Positions 57,878 through 64,000 of a stretch of 64,000 bases of DNA are shown in pieces. The stretch comes from Hymenobacter sp. GOD-10R (lineage in GTDB: Bacteria > Bacteroidota > Bacteroidia > Cytophagales > Hymenobacteraceae). Below the pieces are notes generated by a model that saw only the letters and a program-made list of their open reading frames with translations, had not been told where the DNA came from and did no database searches. The stretch is taken from NCBI RefSeq assembly GCF_035609205.1, contig NZ_CP141184.1, positions 3,872,501-3,936,500 of the forward strand, given 5' to 3'. Within the stretch, counting starts at the first letter, position 1, and every line of letters starts with the position of its first letter. Both the position numbers and the translations under genes were made by a program.

Positions 57878-60800
57878 TTACTTGTTCTTCGCTTTAGCTC
57901 GGGCACGTGGGGCCGCCTGCTCTTTTGCTTGTGGTTCTGCTGGCTTAGGCTCGGCTGGCGTGCCACGCCGTGGTGGCGCTTTGCGCGCAGGCTTGCCATT
58001 GGCTGCTGTGTCGGTATTTGCCGTGCCATTTTCGGAAGGAGCACTAGCTAGCTTTTTCGGCAACTGCCTAGCACTAGCAGCCGGTGCACTTGCCTGTTTG
58101 CTAGCAGGCATTCGACGTATAGTTCGCTCTGCAGGCAGCGCCGGCTCGTTCCGACGATTCAATAAATGCCGTAGGCTGAGACGTGGCTGCGGTTCTGGCT
58201 CGGGCTCTGGCTCCTCTTCCATCAACTGGAAGGCGGAAAGGCCTTCTTGCAAGTCGTCGGCAATATCAGTGAGGCGCTGGCTCGATACGGTCAGTTCTTG
58301 CATGGAGCTGGAGAGTTGCTTAGCGGTGCTCGCAACCTGCTGCGTGCCAGAAGCCGTTTGTTCGGCAATAGCTACGACTTCCTCAACGTACTTCACTACG
58401 TCGCTGATGCTAGTTTTCTGCACTTCTGTAGCCGTGAGAATGTCGCGCGACGTGCGCAGTGTTTCACCACTGCTGGTGGCAATATTCTTAAAGGCAGAGC
58501 TAGCTTCAAAGGTGGCATTCTTACCTTTCAACACGCGCCCTTCCATGGTTGAAATGGCAGTAGCTGCTGAGGTAGTGTCTTTGCGAACGTCCTCTACCAA
58601 CGTGGCAATTTCGTTGGCTGATTTGCGCGAGCCTTCTGCAAGCTTCCGGATTTCTTCTGCTACTACAGCGAAGCCACGACCTGCTTCACCCGCACGTGCT
58701 GCCTCAATGGCGGCGTTCAATGCTAGCAGGTTGGTTTGGGAAGCAATATCAGTAATTACGCCAAGCGACTTGCTGATTTCCTGTGAACGAGTGCTTAGCA
58801 CTTCAATGGTTTTGGAGGTTTGAGAAGCCGCACTGGAAATTTCTTCCATGTTCTTCACCACTTCTGCCACCGTCTTCAGACCTAGCTGCGAAGTTTGCTC
58901 ACCTAGGATAGCCGATTTGTTTACAATATCTGCTTTGCCGGCCGTCTCTTTGGTGGCTTGCATAATCTCTTCAATGAGCTTGAAGGCTTGGTCCGTTTTG
59001 AGTGCTTGGTTCTGCGCACCCTCGGCCATTTGCTGCATTGCCAAGGCTACGTCTACCGTTACACGGCTCATCTCCTGCCCCTTACCTACCATCTCTTCCG
59101 AAGAAGCGCCTACCACCTGCGACGAGTCGTTGATTTCGCCTAGTAGGGCATTTAGGTTGTCGACAGCTAGGTTCAGAGCGCTCGACATGGCTTCAATATC
59201 GCCAGCCGTGGCGACGTCTACACGCTGCATTAGGTCACCTTCCGAAATAGCTCGTACTACCCGGCTAACTTCCAGTACGGGTGAAGCTATCGATTCCAGA
59301 AGCTCATTAAGTGTGTCTACCAGTTCCTTCCAAGAGCCACTTACCCCACCTACCGTGGCCCGTTCGGTTAGCTTTCCTTCTACCCCTGCAACTTTCGCCA
59401 CGCGGCTAACTTCTACAGCCAAGCGATTTAGGTCGTCCACCATTCGGTTGATGGTATCGGCTAGCTCGGCTACTTCCCCTCTTGCTTCTAGCTGTAACTT
59501 CTGCGTCAAGTCGCCTTGGGACACTGCCGTTACAATCTTGACGATACCGCGTACTTGGGTGGTAAGGTTGGCCGCCATCGTGTTTACGTTGTCGGTCAAT
59601 GCCTTCCAGATTCCGCTTACATTCGGCACGTTGGCCTGACCACCTAGGCGACCTTCCGTACCTACTTCCAACGACACGCGCGTTACCTCGCCGGCAAAGA
59701 TGTTCAGCGAGTCCACCATGCCGTTGATGTTGTCTTTTAGGTCGAGTAATTCGCCTTTTACATCGACTGATACTTTTTGGCTTAGGTCGCCGCGTGCTAC
59801 AGCCGTGGTCACATTGGCAATGTCTCGCACTTGGCTGGTCAAGCTAGCCGCCATGGTATTCACATTGTCGGTTAGGTCTTTCCACGTTCCCCGTACGTTG
59901 GGCACATTGGCTTGACCACCGAGTCTTCCCTCAGTTCCTACCTCACGAGCTACGCGGGTTACCTCGTCGCCGAACGTATTCAGCGAGTCCACCATCTGGT
60001 TCAGGTTCTCTTTAAGCTGTAAGAGTTCGCCGCGTACGTTTACCGTTACCTTCTGGCTCAAGTCGCCGCGCGCTACAGCAGTAGCTACATTGGCAATATC
60101 TCGTACCTGACTCGTCAGGTTCGAAGCCATATTATTTACGTTGTCAGTCAGATCTTTCCATGTGCCGCTCACGCTAGGTACATTGGCTTGTCCGCCCAGA
60201 ATACCTTCGGTGCCTACTTCCCGTGCTACGCGTGTTACCTCACCAGCGAAGATGTTGAGCGAGTCCACCATCTGATTCAGAATGTTCTTCAGGTCGAGGA
60301 TTTCGCCTTTCACATCCACAGTCATCTTCTGGGTCAGGTCACCCTTGGCTACGGCGGTAGCTACGTTGGCGATGTCGCGCACCTGACTCGTCAAGTTCGA
60401 GGCCATGAAGTTCACGTTGTCAGTGAGTTCCTTCCACGTACCACCAACTCGAGGTACGAGTGCTTGGCCGCCGAGCTTACCCTCAGTACCTACTTCGCGG
60501 GATACGCGCGTTACTTCATCACTAAATATGTTGAGCGAGTCCACCATCTGGTTAAGGATGCCTTTGAGTTCCAGGATTTCGCCTTTCACATCCACGGTCA
60601 TCTTCTGGGTCAAGTCACCTTTGGCCACAGCAGTAGCTACGTTGGCAATGTCGCGCACCTGGCTCGTCAGGTTCGACGCCATGTAGTTCACGTTGTCGGT
60701 GAGCTCCTTCCACACGCCGGCCACATTGGGCACGAGTGCTTGACCACCTAGCTTACCTTCGGTGCCTACTTCTTGGGCTACGCGCGTTACTTCGCCAGCA

Positions 60801-62242
60801 AACAGGTTCAACGAGTCCACCATCTGGTTCAGGTTCTGCTTCAGCTGCAGCAGCTCCCCTTTTAGATCAACGGTTACTTTCTGGGTCAAGTCACCTTTCG
60901 CTACGGCCGTGGCTACGTTGGCGATGTCACGCACCTGGCTCGTCAGGTTCGACGCCATGTAGTTCACGTTGTCGGTGAGTTGTTTCCAAACACCGCTCAC
61001 ATTGGGCACGAGTGCCTGGCCACCTAGCTTACCCTCGGTACCTACTTCCTGCGCCACGCGCGTTACTTCGCCAGCGAAGATGTTGAGCGAGTCCACCATC
61101 TGATTCAGAATGTTCTTCAGGTCGAGGATTTCGCCTTTCACATTTACTGTCATCTTCTGGGTCAGGTCACCCTTGGCTACGGCGGTAGCTACGTTGGCAA
61201 TGTCCCGAACTTGACTCGTCAAGTTCGACGCCATATTATTTACGTTGTCGGTCAGGTCTTTCCAGACACCACTCACGTTAGGCACGAGTGCTTGGCCGCC
61301 GAGCTTACCTTCGGTGCCTACTTCTTGGGCTACACGCGTTACCTCGCCAGCAAACAAGTTGAGCGAGTCCACCATCTGGTTCAGGTTCTGCTTCAGCTGC
61401 AGCAGTTCCCCTTTCACATCGACCGTAATCTTCTGGCTCAGGTCGCCCTTAGCTACGGCCGTGGCTACATTGGCAATGTCGCGCACCTGACTCGTCAGGT
61501 TCGAGGCCATTGTATTTACGTTGTCAGTAAGTTGTTTCCACACGCCACCAACATTCGGTACCGACGCCTGTCCACCGAGCTTGCCTTCGGTGCCTACCTC
61601 TTGCGCTACACGGGTTACCTCGCCGGCAAACAGATTTAGGTTGTCAATCGTCTTGTTGATGGTTTCGGCCATCACTTTGAAGTCACCCGACACAGGTATC
61701 TGGAAAGTCTCATCCAGGTTACCCTTCGAGATATTCTTGAGCACCTTCCCTACTTCGAGTACCGGAACAGCAATACTGTCTACTAATCCGTTGATATTAT
61801 TAATCATGTCGCGCCAGAACCCGGCCGCATTCTCGGCCGAGGCGCGCGCTTTTAGATTCCCTTCTACCCCGGCGACCTTCGAAATGCGCGAAACTTCACC
61901 GCCTACTCCCCCGATCATTTCGACCATTGAGTTGTAAGCCTCTGCAATTTCAGCGAAGATGTCATCATCCTGCTTGGTTAGCCGAACAGATACATCACCT
62001 TTCTTAAAAGCATCCAGAGCATAGAGTACTCGATTCAGCTGCTCATTTATATAATCAGGGCTCTGCGTGCGAGACGTTGCACCTGCGTTTCCCCGACGGC
62101 GAGTCAGGTGGTTCGACGTACGTTCTCCATTCACTTTTGTCCCGTTGGCAGAAGCCAATGGGGTAAGTTCCGGCGTGTTTTCCGGCGTAGCTGAAGGAAC
62201 GTCTGCGGAAGAAGTAGGTCGAGTATTCTTACCTGAAGCCAT
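57878..62242 (-). CDS. Soluble poly-HAMP methyl-accepting chemoreceptor
   Basis: 1454 residues without a membrane helix. Order: a disordered N-terminus (~1-65), divergent HAMP-like units (~65-204), eight 92-residue repeats from 205 to 940, each with a GEVTRVAxEVGTEGxLGG helix-turn and a [17 protein letters not shown] segment, then one or two divergent units (~941-1040), the MCP signalling domain (hairpin tip [20 protein letters not shown] near 1235) and an Ala/Pro/Lys-rich tail without an NWETF-type pentapeptide. Known: HAMP arrays relay signals as coiled-coil switches. Input is probably cytoplasmic; ligand unknown. First gene of the che operon. Confidence 0.93.
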   Translation of the reverse strand: MASGKNTRPTSSADVPSATPENTPELTPLASANGTKVNGERTSNHLTRRRGNAGATSRTQSPDYINEQLNRVLYALDAFKKGDVSVRLTKQDDDIFAEIAEAYNSMVEMIGGVGGEVSRISKVAGVEGNLKARASAENAAGFWRDMINNINGLVDSIAVPVLEVGKVLKNISKGNLDETFQIPVSGDFKVMAETINKTIDNLNLFAGEVTRVAQEVGTEGKLGGQASVPNVGGVWKQLTDNVNTMASNLTSQVRDIANVATAVAKGDLSQKITVDVKGELLQLKQNLNQMVDSLNLFAGEVTRVAQEVGTEGKLGGQALVPNVSGVWKDLTDNVNNMASNLTSQVRDIANVATAVAKGDLTQKMTVNVKGEILDLKNILNQMVDSLNIFAGEVTRVAQEVGTEGKLGGQALVPNVSGVWKQLTDNVNYMASNLTSQVRDIANVATAVAKGDLTQKVTVDLKGELLQLKQNLNQMVDSLNLFAGEVTRVAQEVGTEGKLGGQALVPNVAGVWKELTDNVNYMASNLTSQVRDIANVATAVAKGDLTQKMTVDVKGEILELKGILNQMVDSLNIFSDEVTRVSREVGTEGKLGGQALVPRVGGTWKELTDNVNFMASNLTSQVRDIANVATAVAKGDLTQKMTVDVKGEILDLKNILNQMVDSLNIFAGEVTRVAREVGTEGILGGQANVPSVSGTWKDLTDNVNNMASNLTSQVRDIANVATAVARGDLSQKVTVNVRGELLQLKENLNQMVDSLNTFGDEVTRVAREVGTEGRLGGQANVPNVRGTWKDLTDNVNTMAASLTSQVRDIANVTTAVARGDLSQKVSVDVKGELLDLKDNINGMVDSLNIFAGEVTRVSLEVGTEGRLGGQANVPNVSGIWKALTDNVNTMAANLTTQVRGIVKIVTAVSQGDLTQKLQLEARGEVAELADTINRMVDDLNRLAVEVSRVAKVAGVEGKLTERATVGGVSGSWKELVDTLNELLESIASPVLEVSRVVRAISEGDLMQRVDVATAGDIEAMSSALNLAVDNLNALLGEINDSSQVVGASSEEMVGKGQEMSRVTVDVALAMQQMAEGAQNQALKTDQAFKLIEEIMQATKETAGKADIVNKSAILGEQTSQLGLKTVAEVVKNMEEISSAASQTSKTIEVLSTRSQEISKSLGVITDIASQTNLLALNAAIEAARAGEAGRGFAVVAEEIRKLAEGSRKSANEIATLVEDVRKDTTSAATAISTMEGRVLKGKNATFEASSAFKNIATSSGETLRTSRDILTATEVQKTSISDVVKYVEEVVAIAEQTASGTQQVASTAKQLSSSMQELTVSSQRLTDIADDLQEGLSAFQLMEEEPEPEPEPQPRLSLRHLLNRRNEPALPAERTIRRMPASKQASAPAASARQLPKKLASAPSENGTANTDTAANGKPARKAPPRRGTPAEPKPAEPQAKEQAAPRARAKAKNK
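59423..61630 (-). repeat. Eight in-frame 276-bp direct repeats in receptor gene
   Basis: Encodes receptor residues 205-940. Adjacent units alternate between [12 protein letters not shown] and [12 protein letters not shown] endings (units 1, 3 and 6 versus 2, 4 and 5), which suggests duplication of a two-unit block. The last two units are more divergent. DNA identity between units is high enough that recombination or polymorphic copy number is likely. Confidence 0.9.
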
Positions 62243-62615
62243 ATGAACGGGGAGATTGCAGCGCCTAATTAAAGAAAGGCTAACTTAATCTTGGCGGAAT
62301 GAGTGAGCCAATAGTCAGACTGGCAAAGGTAATAACTACGCCACTGTCTTCCCACTAGAATCGGGGCTTCCGTGCAGGATTTTACGAAGTAATACTTCTC
62401 CAAAAGCGAGGTTTGTGAACCTCTCAGCCCAAGCACCGTGTTAAAACAAAACGAGATAAGGTGCTCGCCACGAATGCGACCGGCTAGGTTATTGCTTGTG
62501 TATTCGTAGAGCTACACCGGATTATTCCAGCATCTTTGCGGCAAAATTCAACTTTTGTTTTTCATCTGCCGTTCTCTATTCACAACCGCATTCCCTCCTG
62601 CACTAGTACCCTTTT
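62243..62615. other. Divergent intergenic region (che operon and topA promoters)
   Basis: About 370 bp with no supported gene. Minus-strand TACCTTTG (62331-62324) lies 82 bases before the receptor ATG and is the likely -7 of the che operon. Plus-strand CATCTTTG (62531-62538) is a weaker -7 candidate for topA. Neither has a clear -33. Confidence 0.45.
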
Positions 62616-64000
62616 ATGGTTAAGAATTTAGTCATTGTGGAGTCACCTGCCAAAGCCAAGACCATTGAAGGTTACTTGGGCAAGGACTTCGTAGTCAAAT
62701 CCAGCTTCGGCCATGTTCGTGATTTGCCGAAGGATAATAACGCCATTGATATCGCCAATGGGTTTAAGCCAACCTATGTTGTTTCGCCCGATAAACGTGA
62801 AATTATTGCGCAACTCAAGAAGCTAGCAAAGGAAGCCGAAACCGTATGGTTAGCCAGTGACGATGATCGCGAAGGAGAGGCCATCAGCTGGCATTTGGCT
62901 GAAACCCTGAACCTGAACGATGCGAAGACGCGCCGTATTGTGTTCCGAGAAATTACGAAGAACGCCATCCTCAATGCTATCGACTCACCTCGTGCGATTA
63001 ACCTGAACTTGGTAAACGCCCAGCAGGCCCGCCGTGTACTCGACCGCTTGGTTGGTTTTGAGCTTTCGCCAGTGCTCTGGAAGAAGGTAAAGACTGGCCT
63101 CTCTGCTGGCCGGGTGCAATCGGTTGCAGTGCGACTAGTAGTAGAGCGTGAACGGGAAATCAGTCACTTTAAAACCTCTTCCGCTTACCGCATCACGGCG
63201 CGCTTTGATGCGGGTCGTGGCGCCGTACTAGAAGCCGAGCTACCAACTCGTTTTAAGGAACAAGCTGAAGCGCAAGAGTTCCTGACTCGTTGCATTGGTG
63301 CCACTTATAGCATCGATAACCTAGAGAAGAAACCAGGAAAACGTTCGCCTGCTCCTCCTTTTACGACATCTACTCTTCAGCAGGAAGCTTCACGCAAGCT
63401 AGGTTTTTCGGTAGCGCAGACTATGAGTGTAGCGCAGAAACTGTACGAAGCTGGTAAGATCAGCTACATGCGTACAGACTCCGTAAACCTGTCGCAAGAT
63501 GCGCTGGTTGCAGCTCAAGCAGAAATCGAGCGGGCTTACGGGGCGGAGTATGCGCATACCCGGCAGTTCAAGACCAAATCGGCTTCGGCGCAGGAAGCAC
63601 ACGAAGCCATTCGTCCTACCGATTTTTCCCTCACAAAGGCAGGTTCTGATTCTGCGGAACAGCGGTTGTACGACCTTATCCGCAAGAGAGCTATGGCTTC
63701 TCAGATGGCCGATGCTGTAGTGGAACGTACAGTAGCCACCATTGGCATCAGCACCCAACCAGGCGTAGCACTGACGGCTACGGGCGAAGTCATCACGTTT
63801 GAAGGCTTCTTGAAGGCTTATAGCGAGTCAAAAGATGACGAGGATACGGATACTGAATCGTCGTTTTCGCGTGGCTTACCACCTTTGACTACGGGCCAAG
63901 AACTGCCTTTGCAGCTGTTGCGTGCCACAGAGCGTTACGCACAGCCCCCTGCACGTTACACGGAAGCCTCGTTAGTGAAGAAATTGGAGGAAATGGGTAT
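62616..64000 (+). CDS. topA: DNA topoisomerase I, 3' end outside window
   Basis: 461 complete codons up to the window edge; no stop. The ATG is at 62616. TOPRIM domain: VESPAKAKTIEGYLG, FGHVRDLPK and ASDDDREGEAISWHLAE. RRVLDRLVGFELSPVLWKKV precedes the active-site segment KISYMRTDSVNLS (nucleophile Tyr). Known role: relaxation of negative supercoils, type IA. The C-terminal zinc-ribbon region lies beyond the window. Confidence 0.96.
   Translation, partial: MVKNLVIVESPAKAKTIEGYLGKDFVVKSSFGHVRDLPKDNNAIDIANGFKPTYVVSPDKREIIAQLKKLAKEAETVWLASDDDREGEAISWHLAETLNLNDAKTRRIVFREITKNAILNAIDSPRAINLNLVNAQQARRVLDRLVGFELSPVLWKKVKTGLSAGRVQSVAVRLVVEREREISHFKTSSAYRITARFDAGRGAVLEAELPTRFKEQAEAQEFLTRCIGATYSIDNLEKKPGKRSPAPPFTTSTLQQEASRKLGFSVAQTMSVAQKLYEAGKISYMRTDSVNLSQDALVAAQAEIERAYGAEYAHTRQFKTKSASAQEAHEAIRPTDFSLTKAGSDSAEQRLYDLIRKRAMASQMADAVVERTVATIGISTQPGVALTATGEVITFEGFLKAYSESKDDEDTDTESSFSRGLPPLTTGQELPLQLLRATERYAQPPARYTEASLVKKLEEMG

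Noticed and set aside
57882..59639. Long plus-strand open frames opposite the receptor gene (also 60188-60751, 60405-60686, 61211-61937)
   Set aside because: They are antisense shadows of the poly-HAMP repeats and signalling domain; the minus-strand frame is one continuous 1454-residue protein with clear domains.
59423..61630. Regular direct repeats that could suggest a CRISPR or satellite array
   Set aside because: The period is 276 bp, in frame, and encodes HAMP-like units; there are no 25-40 bp repeats with unique spacers.
1..64000. tRNA, rRNA, tmRNA or riboswitch genes
   Set aside because: I looked for T-loop GTTCRANNC patterns and conserved rRNA or aptamer blocks in the intergenic stretches and found none I could support.

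Overview
The window comes from a member of the Bacteroidota, most likely the Hymenobacteraceae (Hymenobacter-like). I base this on GC of roughly 55%, the near absence of Shine-Dalgarno sequences, promoter -7 elements of the TAnnTTTG type, many exported lipoproteins, and phylum-typical genes and gene orders (DUF4290 next to murA, DUF3109, a zinc-free L32, yceD-rpmF-plsX-fabH-efp-accB-accC). The assignment is by content only. I see no rRNA, tRNA, CRISPR array, IS transposase or prophage.

Layout. 1-1.8 kb: the end of an FG-GAP repeat protein and an unknown gene. 2.2-5.2 kb: an amino-acid permease and three small proteins, one ending in a natural His6 tail. 5.5-9.8 kb: cell-surface glycan genes (GT39-like membrane glycosyltransferase, Wzx-like flippase, GT2 glycosyltransferase). 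9.9-14.9 kb: alpha/beta hydrolase, a duplicated-domain unknown, a LacI regulator, a BCP peroxiredoxin and a lipoprotein. 15.0-17.1 kb: an arsenosugar-biosynthesis operon (peroxidase-like protein, ArsS radical SAM, TIGR04282 glycosyltransferase). 17.3-19.4 kb: a stand-alone H-NOX haem sensor and an ECF sigma/anti-sigma pair. 19.8-31.7 kb: aldehyde dehydrogenase, YdcF-like protein, thioredoxin, DUF885, GH2, M48, a NucA-like nuclease lipoprotein and an M28 peptidase.

31.9-46.9 kb: a HIT protein fused to a NuiA-like nuclease inhibitor, greA, a hydroxyacid dehydrogenase and rsmA on the minus strand; then pepA, pdxA, an orphan HigA-like regulator and the envelope-lipid run yceD-rpmF-plsX-fabH-efp-accB-accC on the plus strand; then DUF3109 and a GT4. 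47.0-51.6 kb: pcrA/uvrD, DUF4290 and murA. The MurA active-site Cys is replaced by Asp. 51.7-53.2 kb: a small membrane protein and an agmatinase-like enzyme. 53.3-62.2 kb: one minus-strand chemosensory operon in the order poly-HAMP receptor, cheW, cheY, cheB, cheA, cheC. The receptor has no membrane segment and carries eight near-identical 92-residue repeats; CheB has a degenerate receiver domain; no cheR is present. 62.6 kb to the end: topA, cut by the window edge.

Non-coding structure. A 122-124 bp element with terminal inverted repeats occurs twice. Convergent genes are separated by long, almost perfect hairpins, each of unique sequence. Gaps between co-directional housekeeping genes carry stuttered short words. 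CTAG-containing sequences, especially CCTAGG, are unusually abundant. The most interesting items for follow-up are the HIT-NuiA fusion lying near a NucA-type nuclease, the poly-HAMP chemosensory operon, and the orphan H-NOX.
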